Below, in pieces: positions 32,896-41,927 of a DNA stretch of 64,000 nt; the first letter of the stretch is position 1, and each line of letters opens with the position of its first letter. Source of the DNA: Ga0077560 sp046330395 (GTDB lineage Bacteria > Actinomycetota > Thermoleophilia > Miltoncostaeales > Miltoncostaeaceae). The notes under the pieces are model-generated. The model saw nothing but the letters and a program-made list of their open reading frames with translations, was not told where the DNA came from and did not search any database. Location: assembly GCA_046330395.1 (NCBI GenBank), contig JAXLSS010000002.1:240499-304498 (forward strand), in the 5' to 3' direction. A program made the translations under genes and the position numbers.

Positions 32896-33600
32896 ATGCG
32901 CACCCTCACCCAGACCGCAGCTTCCCCCGCTTCCCCCGGATCCGTCACGGCCGCCGTGCTGGCCAACGGCACGCGCCGGCGCATCGCGGATCAGCTGGCG
33001 GGCGCGCCCGACGGCCTCACCGTGGCGGACCTGGCGGGCACGCTGGAGGCGCACCCCAACGCGCTGCGGCGGCACCTGGCCACCATGGCCTCGGCGGGCC
33101 TGGTGTCGGCGGCCACCGATCCGCCGCAGGGCCGTGGCCGGCCCACCGTGCGGTACACCCTCATCGAACTGGACGACGTGACCATGGTCAGTGCACACCA
33201 GGAACTCGTGCGCATGCTGGTGCAGCTGCTGGGGGACATGGGTGCCGACGACGAGAAGGTGTGCGCGTTCGGCGACCGGCACGGCGGCAACCTCGTGCGC
33301 GGTGAGGGCCGCGCCGCGGTGGTGTCGTCCCTCAGCCGCCTGGGGTTCGCCCCGCATGAGACCACCCCGCGTCAGGACGCGCTGGCGGGGGCGTTGCACC
33401 TGCGCCTGGAGCACTGCCCGTTCCGTGACGCCGTCCTGGCACCGGGGGGCGAGATGGTGTGCGCGCTGCACCGCGGCCTGCTCAACGGCATGGCCCGCAC
33501 CGCCTGTCCCGGTGCCGTGCTGGAGGACCTCACCTCCCGCGAGCCCGTGCAGGCGGGCTGCCTGGTGCACATGGCCGGTTTGGAACCCGTCACCGCCTGA
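32896..33600 (+). CDS. Cysteine-rich HTH transcriptional regulator (SufR-like), putative nar regulator
   Basis: 234 aa. The N-terminal winged helix (about residues 18-90; LANGTRRRIADQL, LTVADLAGTLEAHPNALRRHLATMASAGLV, GRGRPTVRYTL) is of the ArsR/DeoR type. The C-terminal domain has four spaced Cys: HCPFRDAVL, MVCALHRGL, RTACPGAVL and VQAGCLV. The layout CPF-x(n)-C-x(n)-C is like that of SufR at 51951, suggesting an Fe-S cluster or metal site. It lies between moeA (divergent) and narG (same strand, 122 bp downstream with a hairpin between). It is probably the regulator of nitrate respiration, responding to oxygen, NO or cluster status; the signal is inference. Confidence 0.78.
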   Translation: MRTLTQTAASPASPGSVTAAVLANGTRRRIADQLAGAPDGLTVADLAGTLEAHPNALRRHLATMASAGLVSAATDPPQGRGRPTVRYTLIELDDVTMVSAHQELVRMLVQLLGDMGADDEKVCAFGDRHGGNLVRGEGRAAVVSSLSRLGFAPHETTPRQDALAGALHLRLEHCPFRDAVLAPGGEMVCALHRGLLNGMARTACPGAVLEDLTSREPVQAGCLVHMAGLEPVTA

Positions 33601-33630
33601 CGGACGTCCCTGAGGTGGGCCGCTGACGGC

Positions 33631-33656
33631 TTTCCCGCGCGTGTCTCCGCGGGAAA
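33631..33656 (+). terminator. Hairpin between the regulator and narG
   Basis: TTTCCCGCG (33631-33639) and CGCGGGAAA (33648-33656) form a perfect 9-bp stem with 8-nt loop, about 30 nt after the regulator stop. No T-tract. It probably ends the regulator transcript before the nar promoter. Confidence 0.5.
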
Positions 33657-33678
33657 CCCGGAGCCCGTGCGCATCCCC

Positions 33679-33712
33679 GAATAAATACATTCAGACCGAG
33701 AATAAATCGGTC
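33679..33712 (+). promoter_or_regulatory. narG promoter with direct and inverted repeats
   Basis: An AT-rich island. GAATAAAT occurs at 33679-33686 and again at 33700-33707, exactly 21 bp (two helix turns) apart. GACCGA (33694-33699) and TCGGTC (33707-33712) form an inverted repeat with 7-bp spacer. TACATT at 33686-33691 can be the -10 box, so the inverted repeat would cover the transcription start. It is a good candidate operator for the adjacent regulator. Confidence 0.45.
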
Positions 33713-33722
33713 GGGGGATGCG

Positions 33723-36700
33723 ATGACGCCAGGACAGGGCCTGTCAGCACCGGTACGACGTTTCTTCACGCGCATGTCCGGGGGGCGGGAGTGGAGTTCC
33801 CAGGACCTCGCGAGCCGCGACTGGGAGTCGGCCTACCGGGACCGCTGGCAGCACGACCGCGTGGTGCGCTCCACGCACGGGGTCAACTGCACGGGCTCCT
33901 GCTCCTGGCAGGTGCACGTGAAGGAGGGGATCGTGACCTGGGAGACCCAGGCCACCGACTACCCCGCCAACGGCCCCGACGTGCCCGACTACGAGCCGCG
34001 CGGCTGCCCGCGGGGCGCGTCGTTCTCCTGGTACGTCTACTCGCCGCTGCGCGTGCGCCACCCCTACGTGCGCGGTGCCCTCCTGGCCGAGTACCGCAGG
34101 CGGCTGGCCGAGACCGGCGACCCCGTGGAGGCGTACGCCTCCATCGTGGAGGACCCCGAGGCCCGCGCCGCCTACACCTCCCAGCGCGGCAAGGGCGGGT
34201 TCGTGCGCGCCTCCTGGGACGAGGTGGCCGACCTGGTGGCGGCCTCCCAGGTGCACACCATCCGCAAATGGGGCCCCGACCGCGTGATCGGGTTCTCGCC
34301 CATCCCCGCCATGAGCATGGCCTCGTACACCGCCGGCGCGCGGTACCACTCGCTGATGGGTGGCGTGCTCACCAGCTTCTACGACTGGTACGCCGACCTG
34401 CCGCCCGCCTCACCGCAGATCTGGGGCGACCAGACCGACGTGCCCGAGAGCGCGGACTGGTGGAACGCCACCTACCTGATGATGTGGGGCTCCAACATCC
34501 CCATGACCCGCACGCCCGACGCGCACTTCATGACCGAGGCGCGGTACAAGGGCCAGAAGACGGTGGTGGTGTCGCCGGACTACTCCGACCACACCAAGTT
34601 CGCCGACGACTGGCTGGCGCCGCAGCCCGGCACCGACGGGGCGCTGGCCATCGCGATGGCGCACGTGATCCTGCGCGAGTTCTACGTGGAGCGGGACACG
34701 CCGTACTTCACCGACTACGCCCGGCGGTTCACCGACCTGCCGTTCCTGGTGAAGCTCACCCCCCGGGACGACGCGCACGTGGCGGGAGGGTTCCTCACCG
34801 CCGCGGACCTCGGCGGCGACGCCGAGCACGACACGGCCAAGACCGTGCTGTGGGACGTGGCGGCGGGCGCCCCGGCGGTGCCGAACGGGTCCATCGGCTT
34901 CCGCTGGGGCGCCGCGGGCGAGGGGCGCTGGAACCTGGAGCTGGGCGACATCGACCCCGCCGTGTCCCTGCTGGGCCACCACGACGACCTGGTGGCCATC
35001 GACCTCCCGCGCTTCGACGTGGGCACCACCGAGGGCGGCGGGGTGATGCGTCGCGGCGTGCCGGTGCGGCGCGTGGGCGACCACCTGGTGACCACGGTGT
35101 TCGACCTGCTGGCCGCCCAGCTGGGCGTGGCCCGCGAGGGGCTGCCCGGTGAGTGGCCGGCCGGCTACGACGACCCGCTGCCGTGCACGCCGGCCTGGCA
35201 GGCCGAGCTCACCGGCGTGGACGCCGAGCAGGTGCTGCGCATCGCCCGCGAGTTCGCCCGCAACGCCGAGCGCACCAACGGCCGCTCGATGATCGTGATG
35301 GGCGCCGGCACCAACCCCTGGTTCCACAGCGACCTCATCTACCGCTCAATGCTGAGCCTGGTGGTGCTGTGCGGCTGCCAGGGCGTCAACGGCGGCGGCT
35401 GGGCCCACTACGTGGGGCAGGAGAAGGTGCGCCCCATCACCGGGTTCTCCCAGGTGGCCTTCGCCCTGGACTGGACCCGTCCGCCCCGCCAGCAGGCGGC
35501 CACGCCCTTCTGGTACCTGGCCACCGAGCAGTGGCGCTACGAGGCGTTCCGGGCCGACGAGCTGGCCTCGCCCCTCGGTGACGGGCGGCTGAGCGGCCAG
35601 CACTTCGCCGACCTGTACGCCAAGGCGGCGCGCATGGGCTGGCTGCCGGCGTACCCCAGCTTCGACCGCAACCCGCTGGAGATCACCGCGGCGGCCGAGG
35701 CCGAGGGGGTCCCGCCCGCCGAGTACGTCGTGCGCGAGCTGCGCGAGGGCCGGCTCAACTTCGCCGCCGAGGACCCGGGCGACCCGGCCAACTTCCCGCG
35801 CGTGCTCACGCTGTGGCGCTGCAACCTGATGGGCAGCTCCAGCAAGGGCCACGAGTACTTCCTGCGCCACCTGCTGGGGGTGCCCAACGCGGCCATCCGC
35901 AGCGAGGAGTCGCCCGAGGGCATGCGGCCCACCGAGGTGCGCTGGCGCGACGAGGCCGCCCAGGCCAAGCTGGACCTGCTGGTGACGCTGGACTTCCGCA
36001 TGAACGGCTCGTGCCTGTACTCGGACGTGGTGCTGCCCGCGGCCACCTGGTACGAGAAGGACGACGTCAGCAGCACCGACCTGCACCCCTTCGTGCACGC
36101 CTTCTCGGCGGCCATCGCGCCGCCCTGGGAGACCCGCACCGACTGGGACATCTTCGTGCGCCTGGCCGAGTCGTTCTCGCGCCTGGCCAAGATCCACCTG
36201 GGCACGCGCACCGACCTGGTGGCGGCCCCGCTGCTGCACGACACCCCCGATGAGCTGGCGCAGATCGCCGCGCCCGTGGCCGACTGGAAGCTGGGGGAGT
36301 GCGACCCGGTGCCCGGGGTCACCATGCCCCGACTGGTGCCGGTGGTGCGCGACTTCGGCGCGGTGCACGAGAAGATGCTGGCCCTGGGGCCGCTGGTGGA
36401 GGGCGCCGGCACCGCCTGGAAGGGCGTGTCGTGGGTGCCCGACGATGAGGTGCACGAGCTGGGGGTGCAGCACGGGCTGGTGCGCGAGGGCGTCGCGGCG
36501 GGCCGGCCGCGCATGGAGCGCGCCGACCAGGTGTGCGAGACCATCCTGGCGCTGTCGGGCACCACCAACGGGCGCCTGGCCATCAAGGGCTTCAAGGCGC
36601 TGGAGAAGCGCACCGGCACCCCGCTGGCCGACCTGGCCGAGGAGAACGCCCACTTCCGCATCACCTTCGGTGACACCCGGGTGCAGCCGCGCAAGGTCAT

Positions 36701-37376
36701 CGCCTCCGCGGAGTGGTCGGGGATGGAGAGCCGTGAACGCCGGTACTCGCCGTTCACCATCAACATCGAGCGCGAGGTGCCCTTCCGCACCCTCACGGGC
36801 CGCCAGCACTTCTACGTGGACCACCCGTGGATGCTCGAGTACGGGGAGGGGCTGCCGGTGTACCGGCCGCCGCTCAACCTGGCCCGCCACCTGGGCGACC
36901 AGACCATGGGCGAGGGCGCCGAGGTGACGCTGCGCTACCTCACGCCCCACTCCAAGTGGAGCATCCACAGCACCTACCAGGACAACCTGCACATGCTCAC
37001 CCTGTTCCGCGGGGGCCCGGTGATCTGGGTCAGCGTCGAGGACGCGGCGCGCATGGGCGTGGCCGACAACGACTGGATCGAGGCCTACAACCGCAACGGC
37101 GTGGTGTCGGCCCGCGCGGTGGTGTCCCACCGCATCCCCGAGGGCACCTGCGTGATGTACCACTCGCAGGACCGGCACATCAACGTGCCCATCAGCGAGG
37201 TGTCCGGGACGCGCGGGGGCACCCACAACTCGCTCACCAAGATCACCCTCAAGCCCACGCACATGATCGGCGGCTACGCGCAGCTGAGCTGGGGGTTCAA
37301 CTACTACGGGCCCACCGGATCGCAGCGCGACGAGCTGACGGTCATCCGCAAGCGGCACACGGAGGTTGCGTACTGA
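33723..37376 (+). CDS. narG: Respiratory nitrate reductase alpha subunit
   Basis: 1217 aa, usual length. NarG is the Mo-bisMGD catalytic subunit that reduces nitrate to nitrite on the cytoplasmic side of the membrane, passing electrons in anaerobic respiration. The FS0 cluster ligands are His52, Cys56, Cys60 and Cys95 (HGVNCTGSCSW and RGCPRG), matching E. coli H50/C54/C58/C93. The Mo-coordinating Asp region SFYDWYADLPPASPQ and QTDVPESADWWN are conserved, as is the C-terminal cofactor-binding part with GTHNSLTKITLKPTHMIGGYAQ. No Tat signal is seen. ATG 33723 follows GGGGGATG. The stop overlaps narH. Confidence 0.98.
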   Translation: MTPGQGLSAPVRRFFTRMSGGREWSSQDLASRDWESAYRDRWQHDRVVRSTHGVNCTGSCSWQVHVKEGIVTWETQATDYPANGPDVPDYEPRGCPRGASFSWYVYSPLRVRHPYVRGALLAEYRRRLAETGDPVEAYASIVEDPEARAAYTSQRGKGGFVRASWDEVADLVAASQVHTIRKWGPDRVIGFSPIPAMSMASYTAGARYHSLMGGVLTSFYDWYADLPPASPQIWGDQTDVPESADWWNATYLMMWGSNIPMTRTPDAHFMTEARYKGQKTVVVSPDYSDHTKFADDWLAPQPGTDGALAIAMAHVILREFYVERDTPYFTDYARRFTDLPFLVKLTPRDDAHVAGGFLTAADLGGDAEHDTAKTVLWDVAAGAPAVPNGSIGFRWGAAGEGRWNLELGDIDPAVSLLGHHDDLVAIDLPRFDVGTTEGGGVMRRGVPVRRVGDHLVTTVFDLLAAQLGVAREGLPGEWPAGYDDPLPCTPAWQAELTGVDAEQVLRIAREFARNAERTNGRSMIVMGAGTNPWFHSDLIYRSMLSLVVLCGCQGVNGGGWAHYVGQEKVRPITGFSQVAFALDWTRPPRQQAATPFWYLATEQWRYEAFRADELASPLGDGRLSGQHFADLYAKAARMGWLPAYPSFDRNPLEITAAAEAEGVPPAEYVVRELREGRLNFAAEDPGDPANFPRVLTLWRCNLMGSSSKGHEYFLRHLLGVPNAAIRSEESPEGMRPTEVRWRDEAAQAKLDLLVTLDFRMNGSCLYSDVVLPAATWYEKDDVSSTDLHPFVHAFSAAIAPPWETRTDWDIFVRLAESFSRLAKIHLGTRTDLVAAPLLHDTPDELAQIAAPVADWKLGECDPVPGVTMPRLVPVVRDFGAVHEKMLALGPLVEGAGTAWKGVSWVPDDEVHELGVQHGLVREGVAAGRPRMERADQVCETILALSGTTNGRLAIKGFKALEKRTGTPLADLAEENAHFRITFGDTRVQPRKVIASAEWSGMESRERRYSPFTINIEREVPFRTLTGRQHFYVDHPWMLEYGEGLPVYRPPLNLARHLGDQTMGEGAEVTLRYLTPHSKWSIHSTYQDNLHMLTLFRGGPVIWVSVEDAARMGVADNDWIEAYNRNGVVSARAVVSHRIPEGTCVMYHSQDRHINVPISEVSGTRGGTHNSLTKITLKPTHMIGGYAQLSWGFNYYGPTGSQRDELTVIRKRHTEVAY

Positions 37377-39001
37377 TGCGTGTCAAGGCGCAGGTCGGGA
37401 TGGTGATGAACCTCGATAAGTGCATCGGGTGCCACACGTGCAGCGTCACCTGCAAGAACGTGTGGACCAACCGCGATGGCGCGGAGTACATGTGGTTCAA
37501 CGACGTGGAGACCAAGCCCGGGGTGGGGTACCCGCGTCGCTGGGAGGACCAGGAGCAGTGGAACGGGGGATGGGAGCTCACCCGCAAGGGCCTGCAGCTC
37601 AAGAGCGGCGCCCGGTCGCGGCGGCTGTTCAACATCTTCTTCAACCCCGACCTGCCCGAGATGGGCGACTACTACGAGCCGTTCACGTTCGAGTACGAGC
37701 ACCTCACCAAGGCCGGTCCCAGCGAGCACCAGCCGGTGGCCCGCCCCGTCTCGGCGGTGAGCGGCAAGCCCATGGACATCGAGTGGGGTCCCAACTGGGA
37801 GGACGACCTGGCCGGGGCGCCCGAGCACGCGCCCGCCGACCCCAACCTGGCCGGCGTGGAGGACGCCGTGCGCATGGAGTACGAGCGCGTGTTCATGATG
37901 TACCTGCCCCGCATCTGCGAGCACTGCCTCAACCCGTCGTGCGTGGCCTCCTGCCCGTCGGGCGCCATGTACAAGCGCGACGAGGACGGCATCGTGCTGG
38001 TGGACCAGGAGGCCTGCCGCGGCTGGCGCATGTGCGTCTCCAACTGCCCGTACAAGAAGGTGTACTTCAACTGGCAGAGCGGCAAGGCCGAGAAGTGCAC
38101 GCTGTGCTACCCGCGCATCGAGGCGGGCATGCCCACCGTGTGCTCGGAGACGTGCGTGGGCCGCATCCGCTACATCGGCGTGGTCCTGTACGACGCCGAC
38201 CAGGTTGAGGCCGCCGCATCGGTGGAGGACCCGCGCGACCTGCTGGACGCGCAGCTGCGCGTGTTCCTGGACCCCGAGGACCCCGAGGTGCGCCGCGCCG
38301 CCGAGGCCGAGGGCATCCCCGCGGACTGGATCGAGGCCGCCCGCCGCTCGCCGGTGTACGCGCTGGCCATCCGCTACGGGGTGGCGCTGCCGCTGCACCC
38401 CGAGTACCGCACCCTGCCCATGGTGTGGTACGTGCCGCCGCTGTCGCCGGTGATGAGCATGATCGAGGGCGAGGGCACCACCTCCGAGCCCGACGACGTG
38501 TTCCACGCCATCGAGAAGCTGCGCATCCCGGTGCGCTACCTGTCCAACCTGCTGTCCGCGGGTGACGACGAGGTGATCCGCCGCGTGCTGCGCCAGCTGG
38601 CCGCCATGCGCCGGTTCATGCGCGAGCGCACCATCGCCGGGGAGGCCGACCCGTCGGTGGCCGAGGCGGTGGGGATGAGCGTGGCCGACATGGAGGACAT
38701 GTACCGGCTGCTGGCCCTGGCCAAGTACGACGAGCGGTTCGTGATCCCCAAGACCCACGCGGAGGTGGCGAGCGTGCTGTCGGCCCAGCAGGGCTCCTGC
38801 GGGCTGGAGTTCGCCGGCGGTCCCGGCGGGTGCGGTGCCAACGGCCGCGCCACCCGCACCGAGGAGGCCGTGGTGGCCTTCCACCCGGCGCCCGTGCCCC
38901 CGCCGCCCGCGCCCGTGTCGGCCCCGGCGGAGGGCGGTTGCGGTGGCGGGTCGTGCACCTGCGGCGGCCACGCCGTGCCCGCCGCGGGGGGTGCGGCATG
39001 A
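37376..39001 (+). CDS. narH: Respiratory nitrate reductase beta subunit
   Basis: 541 aa. NarH carries three [4Fe-4S] and one [3Fe-4S] cluster between NarI and NarG. The first ligand set is C16, C19, C22, C26 (CIGCHTCSVTC), as in E. coli. CEHCLNPSCVASCPSG, CRGWRMCVSNCPYKK (Trp in place of one Cys, marking the 3Fe cluster) and CTLCYPR with VCSETCVGR complete the set. Beyond the conserved core, a Pro/Ala linker leads to a Cys-rich tail, GGCGGGSCTCGGH, and an earlier GSCGLEF and GGCGANG, which are not part of the standard protein. The ATG overlaps the narG stop. Confidence 0.97.
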   Translation: MRVKAQVGMVMNLDKCIGCHTCSVTCKNVWTNRDGAEYMWFNDVETKPGVGYPRRWEDQEQWNGGWELTRKGLQLKSGARSRRLFNIFFNPDLPEMGDYYEPFTFEYEHLTKAGPSEHQPVARPVSAVSGKPMDIEWGPNWEDDLAGAPEHAPADPNLAGVEDAVRMEYERVFMMYLPRICEHCLNPSCVASCPSGAMYKRDEDGIVLVDQEACRGWRMCVSNCPYKKVYFNWQSGKAEKCTLCYPRIEAGMPTVCSETCVGRIRYIGVVLYDADQVEAAASVEDPRDLLDAQLRVFLDPEDPEVRRAAEAEGIPADWIEAARRSPVYALAIRYGVALPLHPEYRTLPMVWYVPPLSPVMSMIEGEGTTSEPDDVFHAIEKLRIPVRYLSNLLSAGDDEVIRRVLRQLAAMRRFMRERTIAGEADPSVAEAVGMSVADMEDMYRLLALAKYDERFVIPKTHAEVASVLSAQQGSCGLEFAGGPGGCGANGRATRTEEAVVAFHPAPVPPPPAPVSAPAEGGCGGGSCTCGGHAVPAAGGAA

Positions 39002-39642
39002 ACCCGCTGGACGTGGCCTCACTGGCGCTGCGCTACCCCGACGCCGAGGTGCTGGCCGCGCGCGCCGAGGTGGCCCGGTGGTGCGCGGGCCTGCCGGACG
39101 GGCCCGGTGTGGCGGCGCTGCGCGAGTTCGCCGCGTGGTGGGTGGCCCGGCCCGCCGAGGATCTGCAACGCGAGTACGTGGCCACGTTCGATTTCTCGCG
39201 GCGCACCTCACTGGACCTCACCTACCCCAGCTTCGGCGACCGCCGTCAGCGCGGCCTGGCGCTGCTGGCGCTGCAACGCCGCTATGCCGACCACGGCATG
39301 GAGCTGGACGGCCCGGAGCTTCCCGACCACCTGGCGGTGATGTGCGAGTTCGCGGCGGTGGTGCCGCAGGCGGGCCTGCCGCTGCTGGCCGAGTTCGCGC
39401 CCGCCATCCAGCTGCTGCACCTCGCGCTGGCCGACGCCGGATCCGCGTACGCGGGCGTGGTGGGCGCCATCGGCGAGCTGCTGCCGCCGCTCAGCGACGA
39501 CCAGTGGGCCGACGTACGCGCCATGGCCAAGGACGGGCCGCCCAGCGAGGACGTGGGCCTGCAGCCGTTCGCCCCGCCGGAGTACATGCCCGATGCGCCT
39601 GCGCCCCGCGCGCCGTGCCGGGCCGAGAGGAGCGTGGCATGA
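38998..39642 (+). CDS. narJ: Nitrate reductase assembly chaperone NarJ
   Basis: 214 aa, helical TorD/DmsD-like fold: RYPDAEVLAARAEVARW, LQREYVATFDFSRRTSLDLTYPSFGDRRQRG, LPDHLAVMCEFAA. NarJ binds the NarG N-terminus and helps insert the Mo cofactor and FS0 before membrane attachment; it is not part of the final complex. The ATGA overlap with narH and again with narI shows tight coupling. The last 25 residues are low complexity. Confidence 0.94.
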   Translation: MNPLDVASLALRYPDAEVLAARAEVARWCAGLPDGPGVAALREFAAWWVARPAEDLQREYVATFDFSRRTSLDLTYPSFGDRRQRGLALLALQRRYADHGMELDGPELPDHLAVMCEFAAVVPQAGLPLLAEFAPAIQLLHLALADAGSAYAGVVGAIGELLPPLSDDQWADVRAMAKDGPPSEDVGLQPFAPPEYMPDAPAPRAPCRAERSVA

Positions 39643-40361
39643 GCCGACCCGACCTGCTGCTGTGGGTGGCGCTGCCGTATGTGGCGGCCACCGTCTTCGT
39701 GGTGGGCCACATCTGGCGGTACCGGCACGACCAGGTGGGCTGGACGGCCCGCTCCACCCAGCTGCTGGAGCGCCGGCGCCTGCGCGCGGCGGTGCTGCTG
39801 TTCCACGTGGGGTTCCTGATGGTGCTGGGCGGCCACGTGCTGGGCATCCTGGTGCCCGCGTCGGTCACCTCCGCGCTGGGGCTCTCCGAGCACCATTACC
39901 ACCAGGTGTCGGTCACCGCGGGCACCATCGCCGGCGTGCTGATGGGCGCCGGGCTGCTGCTGCTGGCCGTCCGCCGCGGCACCCACGCGGCGGTGCGGGT
40001 GACCACCACCAACGTGGACCGGCTGGTGTACCTGCTGCTGGCCCTCATGCTGATCACCGGCATGGTGGCCACGGTGGGCAAGAACCTGCTGGGCGGCGGC
40101 TACGACTACCGCGCCACGGTGGCGCCGTGGTTCCGGGGCCTGCTCACCCTGCACCCCGACACGGCGGCCATCTCGGGCGCGCCCCTGGTGTACCGCCTGC
40201 ACACGATCGTGGGCTGGCTGCTGATCCTGCTGTGGCCGTTCAGCCGGCTGGTGCACGCCTGGAGCGTGCCGCTGAGCTACCCGGTGCGCAGCGCCATCCT
40301 CTACCGCTCGCGACGCCGCACCCCCCTGGTGCCCGCGCGCGACATGACCACCGCACCCTAA
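39639..40361 (+). CDS. narI: Respiratory nitrate reductase gamma subunit
   Basis: 240 aa, five membrane helices. NarI is the di-heme cytochrome b that oxidises quinol at the outer face and anchors NarGH. His56 and His66 in LFHVGFLMVLGGHVLG match the E. coli heme ligands in both identity and number, and the second pair lies in YRLHTIVGWLLIL and RLVHAWS. It begins in the narJ stop codon (ATGA). Shine-Dalgarno AGGAGG for narK lies just after its stop. Confidence 0.96.
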   Translation: MSRPDLLLWVALPYVAATVFVVGHIWRYRHDQVGWTARSTQLLERRRLRAAVLLFHVGFLMVLGGHVLGILVPASVTSALGLSEHHYHQVSVTAGTIAGVLMGAGLLLLAVRRGTHAAVRVTTTNVDRLVYLLLALMLITGMVATVGKNLLGGGYDYRATVAPWFRGLLTLHPDTAAISGAPLVYRLHTIVGWLLILLWPFSRLVHAWSVPLSYPVRSAILYRSRRRTPLVPARDMTTAP

Positions 40362-40371
40362 GGAGGACGTG

Positions 40372-41571
40372 GTGTCGAGCTTCGAGCCCAAGGGAAACCC
40401 CCGGGCGTTGTTCATGGCGACGCTGGCATTCCTGGCGTCGTTCTACGCGTGGAGCATGCTGGGCCCCCTCGGCCCCTCGTTGCAGGACAAGATGAACCTC
40501 TCGGAGGTGCAGCTGGCGGTGATGATCGCCGTGCCCGTGCTGATGGGTTCACTGATGCGCATCCCGCTGGGCGTGCTCAGCGACCGCTACGGCGGCCGCA
40601 TCGTGTTCACCTGCCTGATGGTGTTCACCCTGATCCCGCTGGCCGCGCTGGCGCTGATGCACACCAACTTCACCGCCGTGATCATCTTCGGGTTCTTCCT
40701 CGGATTCGCCGGCGCCTCGTTCGCCGTGGGCGTGCCGTACGTGAGCCGCTGGTACCCGCGTGAGAAGCAGGGCATGGCGCTGGGCCTGTACGGCATCGGC
40801 ACGGGCGGCACCGTGGTGGGTGGCCTCACCTTCCAGCGCATCGCCAAGCACTGGGGGCTCACCGCCCCGTTCGTGGTGGCGATCGTCGTGGTCGCCGTGG
40901 TGGCGGCGCTGTTCTGGCTGGTGGCGCGCAACGCGCCGGTGGAGCCGCCCACGGGCACCAGCATGTTGAGCAGCCTGAGGGTGTTCCGCGAGCGGCCCCG
41001 GGCCTGGGCGCCCACCTTCTACTACTTCCTGGTGTTCGGCGGGTTCGTGGCGATGTTCGCCTACCTGCCCAAGCTGCTCACCGGGGTGCACCACCTCACC
41101 AAGACCGACGCGGGCTCGCGCGCCGCGGGGTTCGCGTTGGTGGCCGTGGTGGCCCGTCCCATCGGCGGCTGGCTGGCCGACCGCATCGGCCCGGCCACCG
41201 TGCTGCGCATCTCGTTCGTGCTGACCGCCCTGCTGGCGGCGGGCCTGGCGCCCACCTACAAGCACATGGTGCCGCTGACCATCTTCGCGCTCACCCTGGC
41301 CGGCGCGTTCGGCCTGGGCACCGGCGCGGTGTTCAAGGAGGTCGCGCACGAGTTCCCGGACCAGGTCGGTGCCGTGACCGGCGTCGTCGGGGCGGCCGGC
41401 GGCCTGGGCGGGTTCTTCCCGCCGCTGGTGATGGCGTTCGTGAAGTCCCAGTTCCACAGCTACACGCTGGGCTTCGTGTTCCTGGCCATCACCGCCGTGC
41501 TGGCCCTGGTGGTGCTGCAGCTCATGACCCGTGGGGCCCGCCCGGCGCCACGGCCCGCGCTGGCCGGGTGA
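40372..41571 (+). CDS. narK: Nitrate/nitrite transporter (NarK family)
   Basis: About 399 aa with twelve predicted helices, MFS fold. Family hallmarks: a conserved Arg in MRIPLGVLSDRYGG, ASFAVGVPYVSRWYP, and the nitrate signature in GLGTGAVFKEV and VGAAGGLGGFFPP. It should take up nitrate (with protons) and/or exchange nitrite out of the cell for the adjacent reductase. AGGAGG at 40361-40366 gives a good spacing to GTG 40372; GTG 40369 is one codon earlier. The stop overlaps the cupin start. Confidence 0.94.
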   Translation: MSSFEPKGNPRALFMATLAFLASFYAWSMLGPLGPSLQDKMNLSEVQLAVMIAVPVLMGSLMRIPLGVLSDRYGGRIVFTCLMVFTLIPLAALALMHTNFTAVIIFGFFLGFAGASFAVGVPYVSRWYPREKQGMALGLYGIGTGGTVVGGLTFQRIAKHWGLTAPFVVAIVVVAVVAALFWLVARNAPVEPPTGTSMLSSLRVFRERPRAWAPTFYYFLVFGGFVAMFAYLPKLLTGVHHLTKTDAGSRAAGFALVAVVARPIGGWLADRIGPATVLRISFVLTALLAAGLAPTYKHMVPLTIFALTLAGAFGLGTGAVFKEVAHEFPDQVGAVTGVVGAAGGLGGFFPPLVMAFVKSQFHSYTLGFVFLAITAVLALVVLQLMTRGARPAPRPALAG

Positions 41572-41927
41572 GCGCACCGGAGGTGGCGTCGTGGACCGGG
41601 TCGGCTGGGGCCGACCCGGTCGCGGTGCCGGCCACCGGTGTGGCGAGTGAGCGGGTGTGCGTGCACGGCGAGCTCACCACGGTGCGGTTCGCGATGGCCC
41701 CGGGGGCGGAGATGGGCACGCACGCCAGTTCCCGCCCGGTGGTGATCGCCATCACCGAGGGCCGGGTGGAGGTGACGGCGGGCGGGGAGACGCGCACGCT
41801 GGTGCCCGGCGGCGCGGTGAGCCTGCCGGCCCGTCACGCCCACGCCCTGCGGGCGCTGGACGGTCCGGCCCGCTTCCTGCTGGTGATGGGGCCGGTCCCT
41901 ACTCCTGCGGTGGTTCCCGGAAGCTGA
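41568..41927 (+). CDS. Cupin-domain protein
   Basis: 119 aa, single cupin: TVRFAMAPGAEMGTHASS, then ITEGRVEVTAGGETRTLVPGGAVSLPARHAHALRAL, a double-stranded beta-helix with candidate metal-binding His residues (near residues 53 and 92). It starts in the narK stop (GTGA) and so is probably the last gene of the nar operon. Function is unknown; a metal-binding or small-molecule sensing or enzymatic role is possible. The 3' end overlaps the convergent gene by 29 bp. Confidence 0.75.
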   Translation: MSAPEVASWTGSAGADPVAVPATGVASERVCVHGELTTVRFAMAPGAEMGTHASSRPVVIAITEGRVEVTAGGETRTLVPGGAVSLPARHAHALRALDGPARFLLVMGPVPTPAVVPGS

